This document shows positions 12,416 to 23,697 of a DNA stretch of 64,000 nt, piece after piece (position 1 is the first letter of the stretch; the number at the start of each line of letters is the position of its first letter). The DNA is from Blastobasis lacticolella (lineage: Eukaryota > Arthropoda > Insecta > Lepidoptera > Blastobasidae). The notes under the pieces were generated by a model, which was not told the DNA's origin, did not search any database, and worked only from the letters and a program-made list of their open reading frames with translations. The stretch covers positions 12,728,001 to 12,792,000 of the forward strand of contig LR990064.1 in NCBI GenBank assembly GCA_905147135.1. The letters are read 5' to 3'. The translations under genes and the position numbers were made by a program.

Positions 12416-12665
12416 GACTTGAGTAGTTCAGTTGGTTAACATGGTCTGCCACGCAAAGATCCCGGGTTCGATTCCTGGCCGAGCAGAAATTGGAATGATG
12501 AATTTTAATTTCTGTTACGGGTCTGGGTGTAGTATGTATTTTAATAAGTATTTATTTAAAAAGAAAATATATAACTATTTTATCAATTATCTAACACTCA
12601 CAACTGAAGCATTGCTTACTTTGGGGCTAGACGGCGCTGTGTAAATTTGCCCAAGTATATATGTT
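12416..12665 (+). mobile_element. SINE2 copy, near full length
   Basis: The tRNA-like head has an A-box-like TTCAGTTGGTTAAC and a B box GGTTCGATTCC, then GGCCGAGCAGAAATTGGAAT. The body has GTTACGGGTCTGGGTGTA and ends GGGGCTAGACGGCGCTGTGT then CCAAGTATATA. This head differs from SINE1, so SINE2 is an independent tRNA-derived family. Confidence 0.8.
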
Positions 12666-13118
12666 TTATTTACACGTGGTCGGGAGTTGTCCCACTTTTC
12701 TTGTCGGTTATTATTATTATTAAATAAGTTCCACGAACTAAGTCGTAGGCAAAAGCTAGTCATTTCTAACTAAGAGACTGTCTGCTTTTCAAAGCAATTT
12801 ACTTGTACTGACAGCAGGGTTATACACGGGGGATTTGGAAACGCAATGGCTGACGTAAAATGGATTTATCTCAAGATGCAGTTTAGTGTTAGTGCTTAGG
12901 TATTGGACGAGGCGCTATCCCAGCTCCTAGACTTGTCTGGGAACGTGTCGGACCAGTTTTATCTAATCTTAGACAGATGTTCTTCGTTTGTCTTTTTATA
13001 GGTATGGTAAGTTATTTTTGGATATGGGATGAATACATTTATGAAGTATATTTTCTAAATCTAAGCTTCAGTTATAATAGAAAGTAATATAAATAAACGT
13101 AATAATATAACATAGGTT

Positions 13119-13230
13119 AAACCGGCGCGACTTCGCGTGGCGTCCTACCCCTACCCTACCCTACACCACCACCGCATTAAAATCCGTTGCGTAGTTTCAA
13201 AGATCTAAGCATACACAGATACGACGAGAT
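13119..13230 (+). repeat. CGCGACTTCGTTCGCG-type element fragment
   Basis: ACCGGCGCGACTTCGCGTGG, CGTCCTACCCCTACCC and AAAATCCGTTGCGTAGTTTC are in order. It is the longest 3' extension of this element in the window. Confidence 0.6.
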
Positions 13231-13232
13231 TT

Positions 13233-13490
13233 GACGACCCGAGTGGTTCAGTGGTCAACATGCGAGTCAGCCACGCTCAAGGTCCCGGGTTCGATTCCCG
13301 GCCGGGCAGAAATTTAAATGATGAATTTTAATTTCTGTTACGGGTCTGGGTGTTCTATGTATGTATTTAAAAAAGTATATAAGTAGTATACCAGTTAGCT
13401 AGCACCCATATCACAAGCTTTGCTTAGTTTGGGGCTAGGTGGCGCTGTGTGAATTTGTCCACGATTATTTATTATTTATTATTATTATAC
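13233..13490 (+). mobile_element. SINE2 copy, near full length
   Basis: The head is ACCCGAGTGGTTCAGTGGTC, then TCCCGGGTTCGATTCCCGG. The body has TTACGGGTCTGGGTG and TTTGGGGCTAGGTGGCGCTG, and it ends in (ATT)n-rich sequence. It abuts the preceding element directly. Confidence 0.8.
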
Positions 13491-14614
13491 ATAGATATGT
13501 AGGGACAGACGGCGGGAAGCTTTTTTTTTACTATGTGCGGTGCTGAAGTTCCACTAGTTTCAAAGCGTGAAATGGTTACCATTCCAGTACCCGGAATCTC
13601 CGAGAGTTGTTTAACCTAAGCTGCCATGAGACCGGTGCCTTCCATAAACCATTGTTTAAATAAATAAATATTTTTTTTATTTTCCTTTCCTTAATCGGTG
13701 TTGGACACACCTGTTAAGCAATAAATTTGCCTGTGTTAGGTATGCCCGCTAACTTTTGAAACTCTTCCGCTCCATTCATATAACATCTACTGAAAAAAAT
13801 CCTGTTCAATTCATTTTAATTTACAACTCACGGCACATTCCTGTACAACGCAAAGTGAACTTTATTGCTAAGCGAATAACGAATCAAATTCCACAGCGAC
13901 ACCCATCACACGGAAACACAAATCTGTTCAAATATTTCTCAACGCCTTTGAGCAAAAGGAACCAAATGAAATTTTTCACTTCCCACCGCCTTGAGGAAAA
14001 AGGTCGTAAGTGACTCTTCTGTCCTTCCATCCATCCTTTCATGCAACCAGAGCTTGCAAAGAAAGCTTCGCGGAAGCTCCCCCTGGCTAAACTTCACAAC
14101 GGTGTCCGTTTTGTTAAAGTTTTAACGTTAAAAAGCTCAGTGCTTTTATGTCTCTATGGGTGAACATGAAAAGTTTTGTCCAGAGTAAGTAAAGGAGGGT
14201 AGTTTTCGAAATTAACTCGTTGAAAGGCGAGCTTAGGACTAAAGCCGGCTATGCATTTTATGGGAGGCTATTGTAGACTTTTCAGGGTTCCGTGAGCAAA
14301 ATGTACTTTACAGTTTTATAATTTTCAGTTACCCTGTCCATCCATTCCATAGCTTCTACGGCAGAACACTGACATCCAAGATACAGGCAATTGCCTAGTT
14401 TGGATCTCAGGGTATAAAAATAAATTTGTGCAAATAGTTTTAGCAATCTACTAGTGAACCCACTGTAACACTGTTTTTGTACAAATCTTTCCTGAATAAA
14501 TATATTTTATTTATTTATTTATTTTATTATCCCCTATCAGGGGACTGACAGACTAATCAAATAAAAATAAGTCACTGACAGTCAACACATCAAAGCCAAC
14601 CCACATTTTTAAGC
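13491..14614. other. No recognised gene
   Basis: Mostly unclassified DNA. A (TTTA)n run near 14.50-14.52 kb is likely a decayed LINE tail. The frame at 13756-14013 has no domain-like pattern. Confidence 0.35.
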
Positions 14615-14712
14615 GCAGTTTTCATCACGATGTTTTCCCTCACCGAAAAGCATCGGTTTGTGTTCAACTAGTGTACATAACTCAGAAAAGAGTCATTGGT
14701 ATATGGCCCCAT
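14615..14712 (-). mobile_element. SINE1 central fragment, minus
   Basis: TTTCATCACGATGTTTTCCC, AGCATCGG, GTGTTCAACTAGTGTACATA and CTCAGAAAAGAGTCATTGGT are the SINE1 middle, reversed; it stops at the start of the tRNA-like head. Confidence 0.75.
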
Positions 14713-15275
14713 AACTATAGGCCGGTTTTTACACAAAGAGTCTCGCAGAACAGATTTTTCTCAACCACCGTCCTTATACAAGATTACCAATATCCGCAGA
14801 CAACAGAACTACCAAAGACACAGACAACACATAACAAATCCTACAGACAAGACAAGAACGAGCGCGAAACGGAAACTACTTCGGAAGTCATATAGAATCC
14901 TTAGAACCGGTTCGAGGTGGAATTTTCCAGCGGTGACCGCCACTCAATAACCGAAGTGCAGGTAAATCATAACTTTCAGCAGTGAGTGCAATCGTCCATT
15001 TGTCGGTGTATGAGGTCGTAGATTGTCACTTGTTTGTCGAAACAAGCGGCCGCGATTGGCATTTGTTTGCTGGAACAAACGACGGTCGCGGGGCGTGTTA
15101 TAATGTATTTGTCTGCTGGATCCTGGTAATTTGTCTTGTATTGTCTCATGATCTTGGTATAGTTCGAGCCAAGTAGATTGGCAACAGCGGACATTGATCC
15201 CGGCTAATGCCGGTAGGATCACTTGAAAATATATGAGAACTGTTACAAACTGTTATATTTCAACAACTATCGCTG

Positions 15276-15790
15276 TCATCGTGGCGTTCATGTCCTGGTT
15301 ATGCTCTCGCGCACGAGGGCTAGGGGTCCGCCTTGACCATCATATCAGCCAGAAGACGCCCACTGCTGGGCATAGGCCTCCCCCAGAGATCTCCACAAAG
15401 ACCGGTCCTGTGCTTTCCGCATCCAGCTGGTACCTGCGATCATTACCAGGTCGTCGGTCCACCTTGTAGGAGGCCTACCCACGCTGCGTCTACCGGTACG
15501 TGGTCGCCACTCGAGAACTTTACTGCCCCATCGGCCATCTGTTCTTCGAGCTATGTGCCCTGCCCACTGCCACTTCAGTCTGGCAATCCTTAGAGCTATG
15601 TCGGTGACCTTGGTTCGCTTGCGGATCTCCTCATTTCTGACTCGATCGCGCAGAGAAACCGCCTTGACCGTGATTCATGATTTAGAAGATCAGGACAGTA
15701 GAGCGACTGCCATCTGGCCTCCGTGACCCTGCTACCAGGGGAACGTTGACCAGATTGGATCATGGTTATAAATTCAGTCGCCCGAAATCG
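15276..15790 (-). mobile_element. SINE1 copy split by an RTE LINE insertion
   Basis: The SINE1 3' part (CGTGGCGTTCATGTCCTGGT ... GGTCCGCCTTGACCAT) ends at 15340. Its continuation (CCGCCTTGACCGTGATTC ... CATGGTTATAAATTCAGTCG) resumes at 15659. The 13 bases CCGCCTTGACCAT/CCGCCTTGACCGT occur on both sides as a target-site duplication with one mismatch. Confidence 0.85.
15341..15658 (-). mobile_element. 5'-truncated RTE-like LINE nested in SINE1, C-terminal frame open
   Basis: On the minus strand about 104 codons run without a stop from 15658 to a TGA at 15345-15347. Recognisable stretches are SLRDRVRNEEIRKRT, KWQWAGHIARRTDGRW, VLEWRPRTGRRSVGRPPTRW, DLVMIAGTSWMRKAQDR and LGEAYAQQWASSG. This is the region after the reverse transcriptase in RTE-like endonuclease-RT proteins common in Lepidoptera. 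It is then followed by the TATGATG end. The open frame and readable 13-bp duplication point to a fairly recent insertion. The RT and endonuclease domains are absent. Confidence 0.88.
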
Positions 15791-15799
15791 GTCCGTGCT

Positions 15800-16400
15800 T
15801 TCAAGAGCTACGTTGCCACAGACAGACACAAATCCTTTGGACAATGTCCACACAATTGTCTACTGATTTTTGTTTCGGTATTTTCTTGAATATTGACACT
15901 ACGTACAGTCAAATGCGTAGTGAACTGCCCCTTCATACATTTAATGATTTCCCTTCAGTTGACGCTACATACATACGTTGTCTGGAAACACTTTCAAAAA
16001 TACTTACTTAGAAGCAAAGCACTATCACTAAGCAAGACTAGTTCACGCCAACCCATCTAGGAAACTACCTTCTGCATATAACAATGAACTTTTACTGTGA
16101 CAGGGATGGCAATATAGCCCGTTCTTGTTCTTCCGAACGCAATCTCGAAACTCGACCCAGGGTACAGTCAGCCATGCAAATGTGCTAATTTTCTTTAGGC
16201 TTGTTTTTCCTTGTTTGATGTGTATGTATGTGGCTCTGAGTATGTGTGAAGTTGTGTGTCTGTATGTGGTAACGTAGCTGCGGAACGGATGGATGTATTT
16301 GGATTTATAAGTTTGACGTGTATATCTGTGGTTCTGTGTATGTGTGGAGGTATGTCCGTATGAGTTAAAAAAATCCCTGCTAGATTAAAAATATTTAAAA
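15800..16400. other. No recognised gene; GTATGT-rich tract
   Basis: 16.21-16.36 kb is rich in TGTATGTGTG-like repeats and contains GTAGCTGCGGAACGGATGGA, a motif shared with the repeat at 35.46 kb. It is therefore likely a decayed copy of that repeat. Confidence 0.4.
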
Positions 16401-16455
16401 GTCCTGGCCCATGATCAAGGCGGACCTCGGGCACTCGCTCGCAAACACATCACGA
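16401..16455 (+). mobile_element. SINE1 3' fragment
   Basis: AAGTCCTGGCCCATGATCAA and GGCGGACCTCGGGCACTCG match the SINE1 3' region; no other part is present. Confidence 0.55.
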
Positions 16456-16987
16456 AGACGAACTTTAAACCCATTGTCCACACAAAACCCATCGTCCCAA
16501 CAAGCCTACCCTCCCTTAGAAGCTCGAGTGTACCTATAAAATTTGCAAACACTATGAGCAAAGTTATGTTTTTCGTGCGGGTACCCTCTAAAATATTGAT
16601 AGAACGGCCGCGCGGGTGTTCCGCCTATAAAAAAGATATACAGGCACCCGGTAAGGGTTGAAAATCTTTACAAAAAGTTATCGATAACTCGCTGGGGTCA
16701 AACGGGTGCGTAATAAAATGATAGGGGTGCGACGCGGGCGATGTCGATGTTTTAAATGCGGGTAGTTTTACATAACGTTTTTATTAGTAAAGCGTGATTT
16801 TTCTTACTTGGAAATATTGGTCAATATAAAAGTCATTTTAATGCATTACCATCTAAAATATCATATTGCTGTGCAATTATGTGGTTTAATTTACATTGGG
16901 TCCCATTAGTTTTAGTCACAAAAAGGCGCTAATTATGGATATTATTTATTTATTTATGCCAGACAACTGGGGCCCATATTATAAATA

Positions 16988-17122
16988 TAACAATGGAAAA
17001 CGCTGCCGTTCATTTTCCAGCCTACGGACTCTAGATCTTTTGCCTCGATCACATTAATCGCAATCTACGACAGCCACGAGTGTAAGGGGGTGGTGCTATT
17101 TTATCTGCCGGACACCACACGG
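16988..17122 (+). repeat. Z2 repeat, stand-alone
   Basis: TATAACAATGGAAAACGCTG, CATTTTCCAGCCTACGGACT, GAGTGTAAGGGGGTGGTGCT and GCCGGACACCACACGGC follow the order seen at 32.6 and 37.4 kb, but without the Z1 module beside it. Confidence 0.65.
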
Positions 17123-17596
17123 CTAAAGTATTAATATTAAGTATGAAATTCTAGCTTGTCAATCGATAGACTATACCTACCCCTGTGGAATCATCATAAT
17201 CATTGGCCTTAACCATCTATTGTAGATGATTTAAACAGCGTCATCGTTAGGGGTTTGGGTACACAAACATACACACCAATACATCAACATCCCTGTGGAA
17301 TAGGTACACATGACGTATATATGTAAAACCCAGCCTCTGTACACATTTCACCTAAAACAAAGCAACTTCTCAGAGACCCAATCTTGGCAAAGTTCACTCC
17401 GAAATTGGAAGACACTGATGTTGCTAACAAAAGAATATTGAAGTTGACAATATTATGTCGAATCTTTGCCAAGAGACAGATGCCAACGAATGTAATATGG
17501 GCTTCGGGAATGCCAAAAGGCATTATGTGATATGACTTTCTTGCAAATTGGATCAAGTTTTCTTTGAAATTAAGACACTGGGACGGAATCTAGATC

Positions 17597-17697
17597 TTTT
17601 TTTTTTTTTTTTTTTTTTTATACCACTAAGGTGGCAAACAAGCTTGCGGCCTGCCTGATGGTAAGCAGTCACCGCAGCCTATGGACGTTTGCAATAT
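17597..17697 (+). repeat. Family X repeat preceded by a 23-base T run
   Basis: Poly(T) at about 17597-17619 leads into ATACCACTAAGGTGGCAAAC, GCCTGCCTGATGGTAAGCAG and CGCAGCCTATGGACGTTTGC. The T run directly at the element end suggests the element has a poly(A)-type terminus on the minus strand. Confidence 0.65.
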
Positions 17698-17735
17698 CAA
17701 ATCACAAGTGAACTGAACCAAATTCAAGCTTCCAA

Positions 17736-17830
17736 ACTAATGTTATAAATACGAATGTAACTCAGTCTGTCTGTTACGCTTGCATACCTTAGCCGTTGAA
17801 CAAATTTACATACAATTCGGCAAAGATATA
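17736..17830 (+). repeat. ATTATAAAT-type non-autonomous repeat
   Basis: CTAATGTTATAAATACGAAT, GTCTGTCTGTTACGCTTGCA and AGCCGTTGAACA form the start of a very common arthropod repeat (Helitron-like class). Related copies are near 36.3 (minus), 37.5 and 47.7 kb. The class is from general knowledge, not proven here. Confidence 0.5.
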
Positions 17831-17971
17831 ATTTCTCGCATTAACCTTTGCCTATTTCGTTTTAGATCCTGGCTACACAGGAATTGCGGCTGTGGGAATG
17901 AGCAGTGGTTCAAAGCCCGCAAAAAATATAATATTATTATTAATTATATTACAACATGGGGAAGGACATAG

Positions 17972-18300
17972 GACTGCTTTTTTATCTCCATAAATACCAT
18001 ATCCAAATTGTTACTTATGATTTCTGAAGTTAGGAAAGATATAGTGGTCCAGCTGGATTTCAAGTTAAACAATCAACAAACTAGAAGAAGACTCCAAAAA
18101 CAGTTCCAATAAAAACTTCTGCTCCTACGGTAACTACCGAAACACCAGAAGGAGTTATAGTAAAACTTTTCAAGCAGGCTGTACTAGAGTTAGAGCTAAC
18201 AGCACCCAAAGTAGTTATAAAGGCGATTATACATAACGGCAGAAGTGGCAAAAGGTATATAGACGCAATTGAAGTTGAAAACTCCGTGGAAATTGTTTGA
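17972..18300 (+). pseudogene. Unidentified coding relic in two overlapping frames
   Basis: A frame open from 17972 reads ...MISEVRKDIVVQLDFK... to a TAA at 18110-18112. A second frame, offset by one, opens after a TAG at 18082-18084 and reads through TETPEGVIVKLFKQAVLELE and VVIKAIIHNGRSGKRY to a TGA at 18298-18300. The amino-acid composition (alternating hydrophobic and charged residues, varied codons) is much more protein-like than other frames in this AT-rich region. It suggests a real coding segment with one frameshift, or a CTAG acceptor plus exon. I do not recognise the family; a retrotransposon gag-like relic is one option. It is on the strand opposite to the nephrin-like gene. Confidence 0.35.
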
Positions 18301-19499
18301 ATTTAACGCGTACTGCAAAGCGCTTGGACGGTATGAAATTAAATATTTAGAAGTATTTGAAACTTGTTCGTAATTGTGACAACGGTTCCTTTGCTCAAAA
18401 GGAAATAGACGGATCGTTTTTAAGAAATGAGTCGTTTTCATGTTTCAGTTACATTGGTAGGTATGCGGATGTTATTACATTGGTCCGTGTAAAATTTGGT
18501 TATGCGATTTTGATGTAATCTGGATTAAGGTAAGCAATTTTGAAGTAATCTGGATAACGGTACGATAGGGCTGGCGTAGGCAAACAAACATGTAAATGTC
18601 TTAAAATTAATAAATTTCTATAATGCCGTTTACCCGCGGGAACCATATTAATTTCGGGATCAATTACAGTTGTAATTCTTGGCTATAAGCTACAATAATG
18701 AAAAAAACCAACAAAATACATTCTGTAGCTTTAGCGATAAAAACTAATAATCCACACATCCATCCTTACAAACTTTCCCACTCATAGACTAGATTTGACA
18801 ATATAGAAGGACAATGTTTTATACAATTTACCTCTTCCACGGACAGATAGTCGGGCTAGGCTACTAAAAGCTTATAGACCTGCGTTGACCACCGAAATCG
18901 CGGGCAAAATCCAAACTGCATCAAGAAAATTAAAGTTTTAAGTCGTAGTCGGCGTAAAAAAATCTAAGTCGCGAGCAAAAGTTAGGTTCAAAAACATTTA
19001 ATTTCATTAAGACAATATTACAAGAGTTACATGGAGAAGATAACTTATTATATCCAATTTGCAATCTTTGCATGTTCTATCTACTACAAAATATTTAAAA
19101 AGTTCGTCAGTCATATCAAAATGTGCAAGTATTTTTTCAGAAATTTTATAATAATATTCTCAAATGCAATATGGAGCATTCCACGAACGAGTAACTAGCG
19201 CCTAACCTAGGCATGCCTAGTCTGCCTAGGCTGCAGCTACCCGCACTGGAAAGCGCGGTAAAGTGGACAGCTCTTGTAGAATGGAAATAGGTAATACTTT
19301 AATGGAACTGCACATGCAGGCTTACCGGCACTGGAGAATACTATAGAAATGTTTATAGTTGTGCAGAAATGTTCAGAGGATGTATGCAGAAAGTTTTTGA
19401 GTCTGCATATGCAATTTGGTGTTCTGACTGGTTAATACGGAGATAGACGATGCAATCTAGCGGTTATGCACTCGTGTTAAATTAGTGAATGGCCCTGAT
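18301..19499. other. No recognised feature
   Basis: AT-rich. CCTAGGCATGCCTAG-type short palindromes occur at about 19205-19235. No repeat family was identified. Confidence 0.4.
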
Positions 19500-19860
19500 T
19501 TAGTGGCAGCGTGCCTGCGAGACTCATTACCAAAGTTAAGCAACGCACGCAGGTCAGGAACTGGATGGGTGACCGTTTAGTACTTTGAGGCTAGTCGAAT
19601 TTCAGCACCTCAACAAGCTTACCACTCGTTGCATGTGTCGCCTATATCGTTAGCGAAGCTAGGTTGACCAAGGTCTTCCGCAAGGCTGAGTTGGAGTTAA
19701 ACTGAAGTTGCTACTTTACTATTGTCAAATGATAAACTCTGGTTGTTGTTTTCTAAGTTCTTTAATAATAAAGTAACTTTGCATCGTTTTGAAACTGAGA
19801 CTGGTTGGACAGTCTCGTGAGCAGATTGACACCCTGTGACGTTGTTTTTATTACCAATGA
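19500..19860 (+). repeat. 5S-rRNA-like repeat, copy 1 (with about 100-bp insertion)
   Basis: 19512-19592 contains TTACCAAAGTTAAGCAACGC and CTGGATGGGTGACCG with 5S-like spacing. These correspond to the internal promoter boxes A and C of 5S rRNA. Downstream, GACCAAGGTCTTCCGC is shared with the copy at 59.6 kb. About 100 bases (near 19690-19790) separate this from the shared terminus GACAGTCTCGTGAGCAGATT. The 5' third of 5S rRNA is not recognisable, so this is a 5S-derived SINE-like repeat or pseudogene, not a working 5S gene. Confidence 0.6.
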
Positions 19861-20615
19861 AATAATTTAGTATAACGTGCATTCGAGAATTTCACATTTC
19901 GCATCTTCTTGAAAACAAAGCACATATCTATATTTTTTGCTCATTTAGTAGTAGCCTCGAGTTGTCTAGTTGATTGGTAGCAAAACCTTCTAGAGCGTTA
20001 TTCAAATTTTATTGAAGAAAGCATGCCTGTATAAATTTACGTAATTTTTTATACTATTCAGTGTCAAACGTAATCAATAGCAACCCAAGAAAATGTGATA
20101 AAGAACTTTAGAAATGTCAGCATTCATGACATATTTTATTTAAACAGAACTTATTTCACAAAGCATTTACATAACTAGGTATGTTAATCCACGAGTAAAG
20201 ATAGAAAAGCTTATCATTAAGCATCCAAAATTCTCTCAACCGTAAACACATTCAAATTTAAACATGTGCGTGAGACTAGATCAAAACATGTACGTGGTGA
20301 AGCGGCAGAATTAATTAAGGCAGACTGAAATTTTGAATTCTAGTAACTTCGAACACGAGTCTGAAGCTAAATGTAATCAATATAAACACGCAGTTCTCTC
20401 TGAGTGATCCTGAGCCTCAATACTTAACAGAAAACGCTTTTTGGGATTATGGTAAGACTAGCTTGTTTACTGAACAAAATCATTAGTTGTCTTATACGAT
20501 GCCTAGTATCAGAAGTTAGTGCTAATTTGATCACCTTTTTGAAATCCGTCAATTTAATTATTATTAAAATGTCCTAAACAAAATTGATAAGTAATCATTA
20601 ACAAAGCTACAAAAT

Positions 20616-20800
20616 AATCAATCAATCAATCAATCAATCAATGTATTTATTGCATTCATGAGGTTACAAAAGATCTTACAGTTTTAATGTACTTACATCA
20701 TGAAACCCATGTGGGTAGGGCAAAATGTATTGCTTAAATTAGTAATAGAAACAGTTCTATGTAATTAGGCTTAATTTCAAAATATTAATACAATTATAAG
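20616..20800 (-). mobile_element. LINE 3' end with (AATC)n tail, minus
   Basis: An (AATC)6-7 tract at 20616-20642 is followed by GTATTTATTGCATTCATGAG. Reversed, this is a 3' UTR ending in a TGCAATAAATAC signal and then a (GATT)n tail, typical of LINEs. Confidence 0.5.
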
Positions 20801-20974
20801 AGTCAATCAATAATCAGGAAAGTTCAATTCATACATTCAATATTCATGTCATCCTATACCTATATGGAACATTATAATCATAAATTATCACATAAATGTC
20901 AAATAAATTATCAAATCATGTCACTTCATATAATTAATAACATTAATAAAAGTCATAACACTTGTTCTAACAAC

Positions 20975-21060
20975 TTGTTAGCGCCTGATTATATTTCTTT
21001 TATAATACTATGTACTGTTGCCTTTTAAGAAAATAAACGTATTTGTATTGTATTGTATTT
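20975..21060 (+). mobile_element. LINE 3' end with (TTGTA)n tail
   Basis: CTGTTGCCTTTTAAG, AAATAAACG and a TTTGTATTGTATTGTATT tail form a plus-strand LINE terminus. It lies a few hundred bases from the oppositely oriented tail at 20.6 kb. Confidence 0.5.
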
Positions 21061-21837
21061 ATTCGTCTAGGAATTGTACCCAGTGGATACAACTGGGAAT
21101 AAAATGTACTAAAAATAAAATTCCTATTCATACCCAGTTGTAGCGTAGGTGTAGGAGAGATTCAACGATAGAAAATCCAGCAAAAACGCAACGCTATCTA
21201 GTTATGACGAGACTGGAGGAAAAGGATTTGCCAATATAACCGAATGGGATAATAAAGGGGGAACAGAGACAGGGAGAGGATAAAAAAAGGGGAAGAGAGA
21301 GAGAAAGAGCGTTAAATATTGCAGTTATAACTCTAAATTCTGTAAGGGTACAGGTGATTCTGGAAAATTAGAAACTATAACAGTCGTTAAATGTAATGTA
21401 AGTCGTGGTCATATTTTGACCCCGGGACCGTTTTTATCTGGGCTAAGGTGTGCCTTGTAGTTACAGGGCTGCTCCGTTTTATAGCCAGCTCTTGTCTCAG
21501 ACAAAGTGGGGTATTTCCCTACGTGGCCTGCTTCTTGATGTGACGCGACTTTTTAATACGTTTTTAGACTTTTAATGGGAGCGGAGGGAAATATCTTTAC
21601 GAGTTTGCGACGGCGAGGAGAAAAAATGACGTTCTCTGTAATTCTGTAGTACCCACATTAGATATGAAAAATGTATTGAAAATCGTTTATTAGGAGTCTT
21701 GACACATTTTTCTGTTTTCGTTTGTATAATTATTTTTTATTGTAGAATTTTATTAATCTATACATAGTATAAAACAATGTTGATTTCCGCCGTCTCTCCC
21801 TAGGTATCTGTCTTAGATCTTTTAAATTATGCAACGG

Positions 21838-22045
21838 ATTTCACCTCGTTGACTGGTAGATAAGGCTATTTTAGCTTTTAATCCGCCTTTGTAATACTTA
21901 GTGCATGAAGATTTAATAAAAATAATTCCTGCACCGCCTACCTATCTCAGGCTTAGATTATCCCGGTTGACTGGTAGATAAGGCTATTTTAGCTTTAAGT
22001 CCGCCACTGTACTTTTGTGCATAAAGATTTAATAAATAAATAAAT
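21838..22045 (+). mobile_element. Two LINE 3' ends in direct order
   Basis: GTTGACTGGTAGATAAGGCT, TTTTAGCTTTAAGTCCGCC and GATTTAATAAATAAATAAAT appear twice, at about 21847-21925 and 21966-22045. The same terminus is found alone at 33.41 and 56.71 kb. It is either a tandem insertion or a local duplication. Confidence 0.6.
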
Positions 22046-22780
22046 TTTAATGCGGTTTTCAACAATAGATTAAGTGATTCATGAGGAAGGTTTATAAGCA
22101 AGAAAATTTATTGTTTATAATCCTTTGTGATTTATAATGAATATTAGATAGGGATGTAATTCTTTCATCACATTGATTCGTTAGTTTTCAAGTACGTTAA
22201 TTATATTTATTCATTTGAAATGAACTGACATTTTTAATGAGTTGTTGTATTATGGATATTTTATTATTTTGTGACATTATTACCAGAAATTAGTAAATTT
22301 ATAATTCTATAAATATTTTGACTATTGTTCTATTGTATTTCCAATAATGTAATTAACTAGATAAGTTAATTTTTTTCTATTAAATAGTGAAATGATATGA
22401 AGATGTACGAGTAAGTATATTTAATACTATGAATAAATGAATATGAATATGAATGAATACTTAATTCATATTATCATCTATTGACGTTTTTGCAACTAAT
22501 TTTAAATTTCAACCTTCAAAAGGATCCTTCCTTAATAAAAAGAACGAACAAGAAGTGTGAACAAACAATTGCCCGACTTTATTTACAACTCTCCAATCCA
22601 GTTGGACTTTAAACTTCACTGCCAATGGGAGTGGCGTAATAAACTTGCGCTGCACCCTGTATAGGGCCAACCGAGATATATAGAGGGTGATTCTATTGCT
22701 TATTGGAATAGGAACTAGCGAATTTGAATAAAAGGCACTCGTAAAATAGTCGCTGCCGTATTATTGGTGCCGTAGGGATG

Positions 22781-22843
22781 TGTCGATATCGATAGGAGTA
22801 TATCGATTATTTTTATCGATAACGCTATGAAATTCGTCGATAT
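22781..22843. promoter_or_regulatory. Cluster of CGATA/TATCGAT motifs
   Basis: TCGATATCGATA, TATCGATTA, TTATCGATAA and GTCGATATG occur within 63 bases. In Drosophila such clusters bind DREF or BEAF-32. Function here is speculative; a diverged tandem repeat is equally possible. Confidence 0.25.
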
Positions 22844-22937
22844 GTAAAGGTTTAGACCGTAGCAATGTTTCTGCCTACCCCAACGGCTAAGACACATGGA
22901 CAATTTTTTAGAGAAATGTTTTTAGAATAAAATAATA

Positions 22938-23206
22938 ATGATCTTGTCGTTAATGGTTTGGCTCTCGTGCACAAGGGCCCTGGGTTCGCCTTGACTATGA
23001 TCCAGAATTTAGTAGATCAGGCAATTACAGTAGAGAGACTACCATCTGACCTCCGTAACCCTACTACCATCAGGGGAATCTGACCGGATTGGATCATGGT
23101 TACAAATTCAGTTTGCATGAATGTGCAGGTTTTATCGCGATTCGTTTTCCCTCACCGTAAGATCTTCGGTTAGTGTTCAACTAATGTACATTACTCAGAA
23201 AAGAAA
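22938..23206 (-). mobile_element. SINE1 copy lacking the tRNA-like head, minus
   Basis: It is continuous from ATCTTGTCGTTAATGG through CGCCTTGACTATGATCCAG, CCATCTGACCTCCGTAACCC and TTGGATCATGGTTACAAATT to ATGTACATTACTCAGAAAAG. Confidence 0.8.
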
Positions 23207-23438
23207 AAAGATTTGAAGAAATGATTTTATTGTAATAATTTTGATTGTTAAAAAACGATTCCCCACAAATTCTTAAAATAAAATCTTCAAAAATATGAAA
23301 ATATAAACTCTAAGGCGATGCACTAGCGACCGATCTCGAATATTGAATCACAAACTGATGTCAGAATGTGTCAAGAATTTGCAGAAAATTGTGGTGTAAA
23401 AGATGTTACGCTAGACTGCAAAGGTTAGCACATAGATT

Positions 23439-23697
23439 AGTAGAGCTCGTCTAGTCTAAGATGACGCGCCCCACTACTTAGTTAGTTGATTTCGATGTGT
23501 GAGTGCAAATATTGATAACGGCACTTCATCTGTGTGGGAGCCAATGAACGACGCGTGCTGCTACGTTTGAATCTTACCGGCAACTGAATGACCAATTACA
23601 ACGGCATTTGTATATGTATTGCGTCCATATTTTAAACTTGCTTGTGTGCGTTAATGCGATAGTGGGACGCGTCATTTTAGATTAGACGAGCTCTACT
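23439..23697. mobile_element. MITE, copy 1 of 2
   Basis: The terminal inverted repeats begin AGTAGAGCTCGTCTAG and end GACGAGCTCTACT, extending inward about 38 bases (through GACGCGCCCCACTA and TAGTGGGACGCGTC). There is no coding capacity. The internal sequence is nearly identical to the element at 30604-30859 (about 10 differences by eye). Confidence 0.75.

Noticed and set aside
19512..19592. Functional 5S rRNA gene
   Set aside because: The 5' third does not match 5S, the 3' end diverges, no T-run terminator follows at the right place, and a second copy shares non-5S flanks.
20616..20642. (AATC)n as a CRISPR-like or regulatory array
   Set aside because: It is a simple tetranucleotide tail at the end of a LINE 3' UTR; CRISPR arrays are not expected in an animal genome and there are no spacers.
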